Assembly: GCF_015461845.1 (NCBI RefSeq)
Contig: NZ_JACOPW010000001.1
Coordinates: 558,001 to 622,000 of the forward strand
Direction of reading: 5' to 3'
Length of the DNA: 64,000 nucleotides
Source of the DNA: Pseudomonas mucoides
GTDB taxonomy: Bacteria > Pseudomonadota > Gammaproteobacteria > Pseudomonadales > Pseudomonadaceae
This document shows, one piece after another, positions 32,790-42,367 of the stretch. The notes below the pieces were generated by a model. It did not search any database. It saw only the letters and a program-made list of their open reading frames with translations, and was not told where the DNA came from. The position numbers and the translations under genes are program-made. Each line of letters begins with the position of its first letter. Position 1 is the stretch's first letter.

Positions 32790-34394
32790 TCAGTCAGCCT
32801 TTTTACGCAAATACTTGCTCACCCGCTTGGCCGCCAACCGCCCGGCCATGCCGTTTACCCCACCGCCCGGATGAATGCCGGCACTCCCTAAATACAGTCC
32901 CGCCACCGGCAAGGTATCGCCTCCCAAACCGTACGCCGGGCGCATGGTGCTCGAGCGCATCGAGGTGGTGTCGATATGCACCACGCAGCCATTCACCGTG
33001 TTCAAGCGCGCAGTAAAATCCGGAGCAGCCTCGATATGTCGGCCAATCACCTGCCCCTCGATCCCATCGATGTAGTCATACAGCTGTTCCTGCACCTGGT
33101 CGGCCACCCGCTCACGCAGCGCGTCCCAACCTTCATTGGGATTCACCGGCATCACCGGCGGATAGATGTACAACACATCCTGCCCGGTTGGCGCTTGTGA
33201 AGGGTCGGCCGCACTGGGTGCGGCCACGGTGATATAGGGCAACTTCGGTACTTCACCACGGGCGCAGGCGGCGAAGTTTTCCAGCACGGCTTCTTCGGTG
33301 CCGATCAGCATGACGGTTTTACGCAAATCCACGCCATCGCCGCGAATGGCAGCAAAACGCGGCAAAGAAATCTGCCCACGCAGGGCAACATCCACCTTCA
33401 ATGGTCCCGACCCTCTGCCGTTAGCAGGTGCCATGGCGATACGGGTCAGCAGGTGTTGAGGGATTTCACCACGGGTAACCATGTCCAACGCCGGCTTGGG
33501 GTGGCAGCCGGCAATGACCGCACGTGCGGTGAACTGACGACCATCAGCCAGTTTCACGCCTTTGATCAGACCGTCCCTGGCAACGATTTCACTGACGCTG
33601 GCCGACACCAGCACTTGCCCGCCCAGCTCTTCCAGTCGAGTCTGCATGGCATTGCTCAACTGCTGCATGCCACCCAATACCCGGCCCACGCCAAAACGAT
33701 GAAGGAAACCGAGCAAGGCGTAATAGATGCCACCGCCATCGGCGCTGATATCCCCTGCCAGCCCAGTGAGTGCACACATCGCGGAAATGGTCACCGGATG
33801 CTCGAAGCGCTCACGTGCCGCCTGCAACGCGGAGCCTGTCATCAGCGCCATCAGCTCGGGTTTCAGCGCTTTGTGTTTGATGGCGGTGCCAAGCATTTTC
33901 AGCTTCACGCCGAGGTTTGTTTTGGCCGGGTCGACACGCATCATCGGCAGCGCGATATCGAGGAACATGTCGATGACTTTCATGAACTGCAGAAACGCCT
34001 CGGCATCCTTGCTGCTGAACCGGCGGATCTCGGCGGCGGTTTTCTCGCGATCGCGCCAGAAGATCAGAGATTGGCCATCCGGATGCAAGTACACATACCC
34101 CGGCGCAAGCTCTATCGATTTGAAACCGTGTCGATCAAGTCCCAGCTCCGCTGGCACATGGGAATGCACGCGCATCGACATCATGTCCAGGGCACAGGGA
34201 TGAACCAGATGCTGCGGCGCTTCGGGTATCAGGTAACCCGAGGAGGCCATCCCGCCGACCTTGTCCAATGCCTCCAGAACCAGCACCTTCTTGCCTTCCA
34301 GGCCCAGGTAGCAGCCAGCCGAAAGGCCATTGGTGCCACCGCCGACGATGATCACATCAAAATCCGTAGTGCTCGCATTTTGGTTCTGGTTCAT
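32790..34394 (-). CDS. Phytoene desaturase-like FAD-dependent oxidoreductase
   Basis: 534 residues. The N-terminal dinucleotide motif VIIVGGGTNGLSAGCYLGLEGKKVLVLEA and the C-terminal LYLGSAGIHPGGGVNGMAGRLAAKRV are those of the CrtI/FixC-like NAD(P)/FAD amine-oxidase superfamily. Bacterial members near terpenoid and steroid genes desaturate or isomerise ring double bonds. It could aromatise or desaturate the abietane ring, which is inference. ATG at 34394, with a TTG at 34397 also in frame. Last gene of the minus-strand run that begins at 44029; 97 bp separate it from the SDR upstream. Confidence 0.88.
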   Translation of the reverse strand: MNQNQNASTTDFDVIIVGGGTNGLSAGCYLGLEGKKVLVLEALDKVGGMASSGYLIPEAPQHLVHPCALDMMSMRVHSHVPAELGLDRHGFKSIELAPGYVYLHPDGQSLIFWRDREKTAAEIRRFSSKDAEAFLQFMKVIDMFLDIALPMMRVDPAKTNLGVKLKMLGTAIKHKALKPELMALMTGSALQAARERFEHPVTISAMCALTGLAGDISADGGGIYYALLGFLHRFGVGRVLGGMQQLSNAMQTRLEELGGQVLVSASVSEIVARDGLIKGVKLADGRQFTARAVIAGCHPKPALDMVTRGEIPQHLLTRIAMAPANGRGSGPLKVDVALRGQISLPRFAAIRGDGVDLRKTVMLIGTEEAVLENFAACARGEVPKLPYITVAAPSAADPSQAPTGQDVLYIYPPVMPVNPNEGWDALRERVADQVQEQLYDYIDGIEGQVIGRHIEAAPDFTARLNTVNGCVVHIDTTSMRSSTMRPAYGLGGDTLPVAGLYLGSAGIHPGGGVNGMAGRLAAKRVSKYLRKKAD

Positions 34395-34491
34395 CAATTA
34401 ATTCCAAGTCGAGTTCAACCACAGCGGCGCGCGGCGGCTATGGCGGCAAAGATCAGCCGCGGCGCACCGCACGGGATGCGCCGGGCAAGGG

Positions 34492-35313
34492 TTACATGCC
34501 GGTGCGGCCCATCTGCGCAAACAGCGCGCGCATCGCCACCAGGGAGGGGGTGTGGCTGCTGAAACCACCATCAGCGACCAGCGTGGTGCCCGTGACAAAT
34601 GAGGATTCGTCACTGGCCAGGAACGCCACCACATCGGCAATCTGCCGAGGCGTGCCCAGCTCGGCAGTGCAGTGGTTGTCGCGCAGGATGTCGAGCAAGG
34701 GTTCAGGCATGGCGTGTTCCGAAGGCGCCAGGCCGATCTGCACGGCGTTGCCGCGAATGCCTTGTTTGCCGTATTGCGAGGCGACCATGCGCGGCAGCAT
34801 CATCAGCCCCGCCTTGGAGGTGGCGTAGCCGGTCAGGGACATATCGCCCTGCATGCCCAGACCCGAGGTGGCGAAGATAATCGAGCCCTTGCCGTTCTCC
34901 AGCATGACCGGAATCACATGCTTGGTGCACAGCACCGCGCCACGCAGGTTTACGGCGATGGCGCGGTCCCAGGCCTGCATGTCGAGGTTGACGAAATCGC
35001 GGTCTAGCTGACGTTGCTCGGCGTTCAGGATCGCCGCGTTGTTGTGCAGAATGTCGATACGGCCGAAATGCTGTTTAACCTGAGCAACCATCGCGCGCAC
35101 GGCGTCTTCCGAGGAGACGTCGGTGGCGATCGCCAAGGCTTGATGCCCCTCGGCGAGGAGTGACTGGGCCACAGCTGTGGCCCCCTCGAAATTGATATCG
35201 ACCACCGCAATACTTGCACCATGCGACGCCAGCACCCGTGCGCACTCAGCGCCCAGGCCGCCACCGGAGCCGGTAATAATGGCCACTCGTCCTGCCAGTT
35301 TTCCTGTGCTCAT
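34492..35313 (-). CDS. SDR-family oxidoreductase
   Basis: 273 residues with TGSGGGLGAECA, LHNNAAI, FATSGLG and catalytic YATSK. The C-terminal tail (SSHTPSLVAMRALFAQMGRTGM) is longer than usual. Starts at 35313 with AAGGAA and an AAAACAATAA leader. Between enoyl-CoA hydratase and the flavoprotein gene in the same operon, consistent with oxidation of a hydroxy intermediate. Confidence 0.9.
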   Translation of the reverse strand: MSTGKLAGRVAIITGSGGGLGAECARVLASHGASIAVVDINFEGATAVAQSLLAEGHQALAIATDVSSEDAVRAMVAQVKQHFGRIDILHNNAAILNAEQRQLDRDFVNLDMQAWDRAIAVNLRGAVLCTKHVIPVMLENGKGSIIFATSGLGMQGDMSLTGYATSKAGLMMLPRMVASQYGKQGIRGNAVQIGLAPSEHAMPEPLLDILRDNHCTAELGTPRQIADVVAFLASDESSFVTGTTLVADGGFSSHTPSLVAMRALFAQMGRTGM

Positions 35314-35323
35314 GCTCTGTTCC

Positions 35324-35333
35324 TTATTGTTTT
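35324..35333 (-). promoter_or_regulatory. Hfq/Crc-type A-rich motif
   Basis: Transcript strand AAAACAATAA immediately before the GGAA of the SDR at 34492-35313. Confidence 0.45.
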
Positions 35334-35343
35334 GAGTGGCGCT

Positions 35344-36162
35344 TTACTCGCCGGTAAATCGCGGTTCGCGCCGTTCACTGAACGCCTGGGCCGCCTCGCG
35401 GGCATCCTTGGTCGGGGCCAGCAAGGCGAACAGATCAAGCTCCAGGTCCAGGCCACGTTTGAGGTCCATGTCCAGCGCCGCCCGTGCTGCCTGTTTGACA
35501 AACGCCGACGCGGTGGGTGGTTTGACGGCGATGCGCTGAGCAAAGGCCCGTACTTCGTCCAGCAGGCTGGCGTTGTCGCTGGCCAGGCGGCTGACCAGAC
35601 CAATGCGCTGCGCTTGTTCGGCGCCCACCCGGTCACCGGTGAGCAACATGTCCAATGCCTGACCCGGCGCCACCACTCGGGACAGTCGTTGCGTACCGCC
35701 GCCGCCGGGAATCAGCCCCAGGCCGGTTTCCGGCAGGGCGAACACGGCATCGGGCGCGGCGAAGCGGATGTCACACGCCAGCACCAGTTCCAACCCACCG
35801 CCCATGCAATAACCATGAATGGCAGCGATCACCGGTTTGCTGATGCCATCCAGCGCTTCGATCCAGCGCACCTGTTCCATGCGCTGCCGCACTTGCAGGC
35901 TCGATTCCGGGCCACGACGCTCCTTGATATCAGCACCCGCACAAAAGCCTCGCTCACCTTCCCCGCGAATCACGATCACGCGAATGTCCGGGTCTTGCTG
36001 CAACAGCGCCAGTGCTTGCGGCACGCCCTGACGAATATCGTCGTTGATGGCGTTGATCTGCCGGGGCCGGGTCAGTACCACCCAACCCACCATGGCATCA
36101 CGCTCAAGGCGCACCGCATCGTTGATCAAAACGGGAGACTGCGGTTCTTGCGCTGTGCTCAT
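35344..36162 (-). CDS. Enoyl-CoA hydratase/isomerase (crotonase family)
   Basis: 272 residues. The oxyanion-hole segments GFCAGADIKE and HGYCMGGGLELVLACD and the two catalytic Glu (in GGGLELV and LPETGLGLIPGGGGTQRL) match hydratase-type crotonases, so water addition to an enoyl-CoA is likely. The start at 36162 overlaps the stop of the VOC-like gene by 4 nt. It supplies the hydratase that the ditN-ditO pair lacks nearby. Confidence 0.93.
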   Translation of the reverse strand: MSTAQEPQSPVLINDAVRLERDAMVGWVVLTRPRQINAINDDIRQGVPQALALLQQDPDIRVIVIRGEGERGFCAGADIKERRGPESSLQVRQRMEQVRWIEALDGISKPVIAAIHGYCMGGGLELVLACDIRFAAPDAVFALPETGLGLIPGGGGTQRLSRVVAPGQALDMLLTGDRVGAEQAQRIGLVSRLASDNASLLDEVRAFAQRIAVKPPTASAFVKQAARAALDMDLKRGLDLELDLFALLAPTKDAREAAQAFSERREPRFTGE

Positions 36163-37130
36163 ACAGGGCACTCCTCGAACTCGAAGACCTGGCCATTGAG
36201 TTCTTGTGGGTCGATCTTGATCAACGCACGGCCGCCGACGGCCTCGGAGGATTCGATCCACTGGAACCGCGTGCCGCGTGACCGCAGATCCTCGGCCTTG
36301 GCAGCCAGATCGTTGACACCGATGCGGATGTAGTACGGACCCGGCCCCCAGTTATTGACGTAGTGGCCGGCGTCGGTGTTCCAGTAGGTCGCCTCGAGGA
36401 CATCGAGGGTGGCACTGTTCGGCACGGTGAAACCCATACGCGCACGGCGGTAACCTTCGCTGCCGATGCTCTCGACCGGCCCGCTCGGTTCCCAATCGAG
36501 GTTGGTCGAGACCTTACGCAGGGTTTCATCGAGGTCGCGTACCAGGAAGCCACGGGCGGTGACGCGGACCATGTCGCCGGGCTTGAGATCACGCGGCTGC
36601 ATCGGTGGCAACTGATACGTTTCCGGCGGCATCTGCAAAGGCTCGGTCGGCATGATCTCAATGCACAAACCGCCATCCACCGTGGGCTGGTAATACGGTT
36701 GCTCGGGAGTGGCACCCAGCCATAAGCGGTCGAAGGGCATTTCCGGGGTGCGCTGCGCCATGCGGAAAGGCAAGCGACGACGCATCAGTTTGTCTACCAG
36801 CGCGTCGAACTTGTCCCCGTGCAGGGCCAGCACGATGGAGTGCGTGATCATCGGCCGATGATGCCCCTGGAAATCCTTCAGGCTTTCCAGAAAGTCATGG
36901 AACAACGGATCACCGGGGTTCGGCCGATCCAGGTGCCACTGCGGTTCGATGCGCGTAGGCGACACCGCGAGGGATTTGTGTACCCGCAGGAAATGCGCAA
37001 TATACGGGTGATTATCGAACGCCTGGCGCCAGCGTTCGTGTTTGTAGATGCCGAGCTTGTCGACCAACATTTCCGTCATGCCGTCCGGGTCCGGAACCAT
37101 CATGTCGGCACTCATCAATAACTCGAACAT
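36159..37130 (-). CDS. VOC/glyoxalase-like protein of unknown function
   Basis: 323 residues with two beta-alpha-beta modules suggestive of a vicinal-oxygen-chelate fold. The C-terminal module reads GPGPYYIRIGVNDLAAKAEDLRSRGTRFQWIES and ends in a VFEFEE strand, a candidate metal Glu. The N-terminal module has HSIVLALHGDKFDALVDKLM. The full extradiol triad seen in DitC is not obvious, so it may bind or isomerise rather than cleave. Co-translated with the enoyl-CoA hydratase and 46 bp downstream of the MMPL gene. Confidence 0.7.
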   Translation of the reverse strand: MFELLMSADMMVPDPDGMTEMLVDKLGIYKHERWRQAFDNHPYIAHFLRVHKSLAVSPTRIEPQWHLDRPNPGDPLFHDFLESLKDFQGHHRPMITHSIVLALHGDKFDALVDKLMRRRLPFRMAQRTPEMPFDRLWLGATPEQPYYQPTVDGGLCIEIMPTEPLQMPPETYQLPPMQPRDLKPGDMVRVTARGFLVRDLDETLRKVSTNLDWEPSGPVESIGSEGYRRARMGFTVPNSATLDVLEATYWNTDAGHYVNNWGPGPYYIRIGVNDLAAKAEDLRSRGTRFQWIESSEAVGGRALIKIDPQELNGQVFEFEECPV

Positions 37131-37176
37131 TGTTCTCTCCTTGCAGTTGCCAGCCAGGTCTGTGCCCGGCTATTAG

Positions 37177-39708
37177 TCAGCGGACACGCCGGGGTAAGGC
37201 GAGCTCGGTCAATTGGGGTGCAGGTGCGCTGGCCGCGGGTTTGCGCGGTTCCTGTTGGGCGCGCGCGTCCTCCAGATCGAGGGTCACGCCGGCCTTGGAG
37301 TTGCCTTTCGGGTTGAGCAGGTAATGCGAGAGGGCCGGGATCAGCACCAGCGCACCGAGCATGTTCCACAGGAACATGAAGGTCAGCAGAATGCCCATGT
37401 CCGCCTGGAACTTGATCGGCGACCAGGCCCAGGTAATCACCCCGGCGGCCATGGTCAGGCCAACGAGCGCCACGACCCGACCGGTGAAATCCAGCGAGCG
37501 GCGATACGCAACCGCCAGGCTTCCACCGCGTTCCTGCACCGCCAGTTGCACACTGAGCAGATACAGCGCGTAGTCCACGCCGACACCGACACCCACGGCG
37601 ATTACCGGCAAGGTGGCTACTTTCAGGCCGATCCCCAACCAGACCATCAGCGCCTTGCAGATGATCGTAGTCATCAGCAAAGGAATCAGCGCCACCAGGG
37701 TTGCGCGCCAACTGCGGAAGGTCAGCAGGCAGAGCAAGGCCGTAGCGCCATACACGGCCAGGTACATGGTGATGATGCCCTTCTCTACCTCAATGTTAGT
37801 GGCGGCCTCGATCCCGGCATTACCCGCAGCCAGGAGGAATTCCACAGGCTGCTCGGCGCCAGCGGGTGTGTTGTTTTCCTTGGCGAACTCTTCAGAAACT
37901 TTCAACACCCGGCTCAGTGTGTCGGCTTTGTGATCAGCCAGGTAGGCGATCAATGGAGTGACCGAGCACTGCTGGTTGGTGATGCCCGGTGCAGAAATCA
38001 TCGCGGCATCCACCGCCGAGTTGGTGATCGCCTGGTCGCGGCTGATGCTCAACCATTTCGGGCTGCCTTCAGCCATGCCGGAGCTGATCATGCGCACGGT
38101 TTCGGCCAGCGACTGGGTGGTTTGTACACCAGGCGTCTGGCGCAGGCGCCAGGCCAGTTTGTCCATGCTTTGCAGCGACTGGTACAGACGGCAGCTGTCT
38201 TCGTTGGTCTTCATGATGACCACGAACTGGTCACTGGAAAGTCCGTAGTGGCTGGTGATGTAGGCGTTATCGCGGTTATAGCGCGAATCCGCACGCAACT
38301 CCGGTGCACCGGGATCCAGATCACCGACCTTGAGGTGCATCATCACCACGCTGCCAATCAGCGTCACCACCAGCGATACGGCAATCACCGCCGTGGCCAT
38401 CGGCCGTTCGGTGAAGCGATCCAGGCCGCTCCACAGACGCCCGAGAAAACCGCGGTTTTCTGCGCCGGCCTGATCTTTGGCGATGGCGATACGCGCGGCT
38501 TTCTTACTGACGCCCAGGTACGACAACGCCACCGGAATCAGCAGCAACTTGGTGAAAATCAGCACGGCGACACCAATGCTGGTGGTCAGTGCCAGGTCGC
38601 GAATCACCGGAATATCAATGATCACCAGCACGGCAAAACCAACGATATTGGTCAGGAGCGCAGTCAAGCCAGTGAGAAACAAGCGGCGGAAGGTATAGCG
38701 CGCAGCAATGTATTTATGGGTGCCACGGCCAATGTCCTGAAGAATGCCGTTCATTTTTTGCGTGCCGTGGGAGATCCCGATGGCAAAAATCAGGAACGGC
38801 ACCAGGATGGAGTAAGGGTCCAGTTCGTAGCCGAGGAGTTGCATCAAACCCAGCAACCACACCACCCCCGCCACTGCCACGCTCACCAGCAGCAAGGTAC
38901 TGCGCAGGCAGCGTGTATAGAAATAGACGAACAACCCGGCGATCAGTACCGATGCGCCAAAGAACAGCATGACCGAATACAGGCCGTCGATCAGGTCGCC
39001 CACCAGCTTGCTGAAACCCACAATGTGGATGCCCACTTTGTCACTTTCCAGCGAGCGAATCTGCGCTTCCAGTTGCTTGGAAAAATCACCGTAATCCAGG
39101 GGTTGTCCGGTCTGCGGATTGGTATCGAGCAGCGGCGCGACAATCATGCTCGACCGGCCGTCGTTCGCCACCAGGTTGCCAATGATCCCGGAACGCATAA
39201 TGTTGCGGCGCAAGGCCGTGATCGATTTGTCACTGCCGTCGTAATCCGATGGCATGACCGCACCGCCATCAATGCCCTCCTCCGTCACTTCTTTCCAGCG
39301 AACGATGGGCATCCACAGCGATTTCATCCAGGAGCGGTCGATGCCTGGAATCAGGTACAGGGTGTCGTTGACCTTTTGCAGCGCCAGCAGATAGTCGGCG
39401 TCGTAGATATCACCGGATTTGTTTTCCACCACGACGCGAATGCTGTTGCCCAGGCCTGGCAACTGGTTTTTATACGCCAGGTAATTCTTGATGTAAGGGC
39501 TGGAGCTGGGAATCATTTTTTCGAAGCTGGCATTGACTTGCAGCCGTGTAGCGAAGAAGCCCAGCACCACAGTGGCGAGCAAGCAGGCAACGACGACCAC
39601 CATGCGATGACGGAATATGACCCGTTCAAACCAGCCACCGGAGTTTTTGTCAAAGTCCTCCAGGTTGGCAATCACTGGCATCCCGCTGTTGAATTTTTGC
39701 TCGACCAT
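37177..39708 (-). CDS. MMPL/RND-superfamily transporter
   Basis: 843 residues, two repeats each of one N-terminal membrane helix, a large extracytoplasmic domain and about five helices (for example LFFGASVLIAGLFVYFYTRC and LPVIAVGVGVGVDYALYLLSV). It resembles the RND exporters of hydrophobic compounds (HpnN/MmpL-like) that travel with DUF1302, DUF1329 and BNR/YCF48 genes in lipid, sterol and terpenoid clusters. Likely moves hydrophobic substrate across the envelope; direction unknown. The C-terminal tail is cytosolic and Arg/Pro/Ala-rich. ATG at 39708 follows an A-rich GAGAAAG leader. Confidence 0.9.
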   Translation of the reverse strand: MVEQKFNSGMPVIANLEDFDKNSGGWFERVIFRHRMVVVVACLLATVVLGFFATRLQVNASFEKMIPSSSPYIKNYLAYKNQLPGLGNSIRVVVENKSGDIYDADYLLALQKVNDTLYLIPGIDRSWMKSLWMPIVRWKEVTEEGIDGGAVMPSDYDGSDKSITALRRNIMRSGIIGNLVANDGRSSMIVAPLLDTNPQTGQPLDYGDFSKQLEAQIRSLESDKVGIHIVGFSKLVGDLIDGLYSVMLFFGASVLIAGLFVYFYTRCLRSTLLLVSVAVAGVVWLLGLMQLLGYELDPYSILVPFLIFAIGISHGTQKMNGILQDIGRGTHKYIAARYTFRRLFLTGLTALLTNIVGFAVLVIIDIPVIRDLALTTSIGVAVLIFTKLLLIPVALSYLGVSKKAARIAIAKDQAGAENRGFLGRLWSGLDRFTERPMATAVIAVSLVVTLIGSVVMMHLKVGDLDPGAPELRADSRYNRDNAYITSHYGLSSDQFVVIMKTNEDSCRLYQSLQSMDKLAWRLRQTPGVQTTQSLAETVRMISSGMAEGSPKWLSISRDQAITNSAVDAAMISAPGITNQQCSVTPLIAYLADHKADTLSRVLKVSEEFAKENNTPAGAEQPVEFLLAAGNAGIEAATNIEVEKGIITMYLAVYGATALLCLLTFRSWRATLVALIPLLMTTIICKALMVWLGIGLKVATLPVIAVGVGVGVDYALYLLSVQLAVQERGGSLAVAYRRSLDFTGRVVALVGLTMAAGVITWAWSPIKFQADMGILLTFMFLWNMLGALVLIPALSHYLLNPKGNSKAGVTLDLEDARAQQEPRKPAASAPAPQLTELALPRRVR

Positions 39709-39743
39709 TTTTTCTTTCTCGTAGGGGAATCGTGCCGGGGGCT

Positions 39744-40874
39744 TTAGTTGGCCTGGGCGATATCGATGACCTTGGCGCCGCTGAAGCGCGTGACAAGCAG
39801 GCTCCCAGCCTGTTTGGTGGCACTGGCTGCATACACCTCGCCTACCCGCGCATCTGCCAGCGGGGTGACCTGCAAACTCTGCCGGTCAACGCTGACCAGT
39901 TGCCCACCCTGGCTCACGACGATCAAGGCATCACCCTGCTCGACAATGCTGACCAGGCTGCTATTGAGATTGGTTGCCACAGGCTGCCATTGCTGGCCGT
40001 CATCACGGCTGGCAAACAGGTTGCCGCGCAGCCCGTACGCCAGCAGCAGACCGTCGAAGGCGCGGACGCCGAAGTAAGTGCCGGTGTAGGGCGTATCGAT
40101 TTTCACGAAACGTTGTTGCGGACCATCCAGACGCAGCAGCAAACCCTGCTCCCCGCCGATGTAAAAAGTGCCCGCTTGTTCCGCCAGTCCATACAGGTGC
40201 ATGCGCCGATCGTTATCACTGCGCTCGGTCCACGGCTGCCAGTTCTGGCCGTCATCCGTGCTGTGCAACAACATGCCGAAGGCACCCACGGCAAATCCGT
40301 TGCCGTGCTCATCGAACATCACATCGAGAAAGGGTGCGGCCAACACGTCCGGCGTCGCCGAGGTACTGGCGGCCATAGCCACTTCCTTAAGCATCTGGGC
40401 TGCGGCTTCATCACCTTGTTCGGCCCGTGGGCCGTAGTAAGCGTTGAGCAAGGTCAACAAGCGGCGCCCGTCGAGCTGCACTTGCCAGCTTTGACCGCCA
40501 TCGGTGGTGTGCATGACCACCGCATCGTGACCGACGATCCAGCCATGACGCTCGTCGCGAAACCGCACTTGCACAAGATCGCTGGACACCGGGCTATCGA
40601 CCTGTTGCCAGGTGCGGCCCTCATCGATGGAGCGCTGGATCAACCCGTGCAGGCCGACGCCAATCATCGCGTCGCCCGCTGTGGCGACCGACAGCAAGGG
40701 TGCGGGCAGGTGTTCATCGATCCGCTGCGCCGGCACGTCGAGCGAATCGGCCGACAACGCGACGGCGCTGTAGGCAGGCGTCGTCAGCAATGAGCTCGCG
40801 CCGACCGCAAACGCGACTGCCAGGAGCAGACGCGAAGTGCAGAGAAGAAAAGAAGCAGGGCAAGGGCTAGTCAT
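39744..40874 (-). CDS. Periplasmic BNR/YCF48-like beta-propeller protein
   Basis: 376 residues. A signal peptide is evident (hydrophobic LLLAVAFAVGASSLL, likely cleavage after AYS). The mature part has repeated propeller strands of the type DEGRTWQQVD, DGGQSWQVQ, DDGQNWQPW and DDGQQWQPV, as in YCF48/photosystem stability factor-like and sialidase-like repeats. Genes of this kind neighbour MMPL transporters in hydrophobic-compound clusters and may be a periplasmic accessory subunit. 35 bp upstream of the MMPL start on the same strand. Confidence 0.88.
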   Translation of the reverse strand: MTSPCPASFLLCTSRLLLAVAFAVGASSLLTTPAYSAVALSADSLDVPAQRIDEHLPAPLLSVATAGDAMIGVGLHGLIQRSIDEGRTWQQVDSPVSSDLVQVRFRDERHGWIVGHDAVVMHTTDGGQSWQVQLDGRRLLTLLNAYYGPRAEQGDEAAAQMLKEVAMAASTSATPDVLAAPFLDVMFDEHGNGFAVGAFGMLLHSTDDGQNWQPWTERSDNDRRMHLYGLAEQAGTFYIGGEQGLLLRLDGPQQRFVKIDTPYTGTYFGVRAFDGLLLAYGLRGNLFASRDDGQQWQPVATNLNSSLVSIVEQGDALIVVSQGGQLVSVDRQSLQVTPLADARVGEVYAASATKQAGSLLVTRFSGAKVIDIAQAN

Positions 40875-40969
40875 TATTTTTATTCCTTAACCATCCCGCG
40901 TGGCAAACACACCTGTTCTGCCTGCCCGGCTTGATGCGCAAACCGGCAGGCAGGACAGGCGAAATCACA

Positions 40970-42337
40970 TCAGCGCTGGGTGACCCGAGCCACAATGGCT
41001 TCAGGATTCATGTCACGCTCGGAGAGTGGTTTGTCGATGAACTTGTAGCCGCCCTTCAAACCATCGTTGAGCAACGCGTACATGCCTTTGTTGAAGTCAT
41101 ACACGACGTTTTTCACGTTATAGGGAATGTTTTTGTCGTAGAGCTGGACGCCGCTGAGGAAGATCGAGCGATACAACGCGCCGCTCTTGTCCCAGGCGTC
41201 ATACAGGCCGACGCCGAAAGTATCTTCATCCAGGTAGTAGGTGCGTTTGCTGTAGACGTGGCGCATACCCGGCTTCAACGTGGCTTCCACGACCCACACC
41301 CGATGCAGCTCCCAACGCTCGTTCGCCGGGTTGGCGTGGTGCGGCATGAACTGGTCTTCCTGCTTGCCGACGCCGAAGTAGAATTTGTAGGCGTTGTACG
41401 GGATGTACATTTCCTTGCGACCGACCAGCTTGTAGTCAAAGCGGTCCTGGCTCCCGGAAAACATTTGCAGTTCGTCGAACAGCGTCACGCCACCCTGGCT
41501 GGCAACGGGTGTATCAAAGGCAAATTCCGGTGCGAGTTTTACCCGGCGCTGGCCTGGGGAATAACTGAACGAACGACGGGCCTTCGCCAATGGATCGAGG
41601 AAGTCAGTGAGCACCACCACTTCACCGGAGCGCCGCGCCGGATAGTCGTTGCGCGAGAACACTCGTGCGTACATCAGTGGATCGCGATCCGCCTGAGTCA
41701 CCTGGTAGTACGGGGTTTCTTCGAATGTCGCCTGTTCAGCGGTCTTGGTGATCGAGCCGTTGGCGTCGACTACCCAGCTGTTGGACGAAGTCGTGGTCGA
41801 GTAGCCGGTGCCGATTTTGTAGCGCACCTGCTGGTTCCACATCACTTCATTGCCGGTCTTCGGAATCGGGAACGGCAGGCCGCCACGGCAAGATGGATCA
41901 ACGGCCAGGCCATCTTTCTGGATCGCGCAGCTGCTGGCGTTTCGCACGGTGGCATCGAGTACCGCTTTGGGATAGGCAGTCGTGCGATGGCTTGGGTAAA
42001 TGTCGATGTAGTAAGTCGGGTATTTCTTGATCAGGGTTTTCTGCCCCTCACTGAGCTTGTCCGCATACTTGTCGACGTTTTTGGCGTCAATGCGAAACAG
42101 TGGCTTTTCATCTTTGAACGGATCAACCCAAAACCCGCTGTCGGGCTTGAAACCCGCCGGAGCGGTGGTAAGGCCGCCCTCGTAAGCGGGGATCGTGCCA
42201 TCGGCGTTACCGGCCTGAATCGCTCCGAACTGCGTCAGGCTCTTACCCAGGTCCGAGGCGTCGCCAGCAGCGGCGGCTGTGAGGCTACAGGTCGCAAAAC
42301 TCATCAGGACGGCAGTTAATGCAAGTGGACGTTTCAT
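40970..42337 (-). CDS. DUF1329 periplasmic/outer-membrane-associated protein, copy 1
   Basis: 455 residues starting MKRPLALTAVLM with a signal peptide likely cleaved near TAAAAG. The body has the DUF1329 signature segments GLTTAPAGFKPDSGFWVDPF, FDELQMFSGSQDRFDYKLVGRKEMYIPYNAYKF and HRVWVVEATLKPGMRHVYSKRTYYLDEDTFG. DUF1329 has a LolB-like fold and pairs with DUF1302 barrels. It probably handles hydrophobic substrate or lipid in the periplasm. ATG at 42337 with GGAG is preferred over GTG at 42343. A close paralogue is at 49459-50820. Confidence 0.93.
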   Translation of the reverse strand: MKRPLALTAVLMSFATCSLTAAAAGDASDLGKSLTQFGAIQAGNADGTIPAYEGGLTTAPAGFKPDSGFWVDPFKDEKPLFRIDAKNVDKYADKLSEGQKTLIKKYPTYYIDIYPSHRTTAYPKAVLDATVRNASSCAIQKDGLAVDPSCRGGLPFPIPKTGNEVMWNQQVRYKIGTGYSTTTSSNSWVVDANGSITKTAEQATFEETPYYQVTQADRDPLMYARVFSRNDYPARRSGEVVVLTDFLDPLAKARRSFSYSPGQRRVKLAPEFAFDTPVASQGGVTLFDELQMFSGSQDRFDYKLVGRKEMYIPYNAYKFYFGVGKQEDQFMPHHANPANERWELHRVWVVEATLKPGMRHVYSKRTYYLDEDTFGVGLYDAWDKSGALYRSIFLSGVQLYDKNIPYNVKNVVYDFNKGMYALLNDGLKGGYKFIDKPLSERDMNPEAIVARVTQR

Positions 42338-42367
42338 GAACACGTTCTCCGATTCTTGTTTGATTTA

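Noticed and set aside
37213..39747. An 844-codon plus-strand open frame antisense to the MMPL gene
   Set aside because: Composition is His/Gln/Arg-rich as in GC-rich antisense shadows; the minus-strand MMPL protein has clear membrane topology and motifs.
40931..42319. Long plus-strand frames opposite DUF1329 and DUF1302 (also 49525-51195 and 42887-44116)
   Set aside because: Mirror frames of recognisable minus-strand genes, without ribosome sites or protein motifs.
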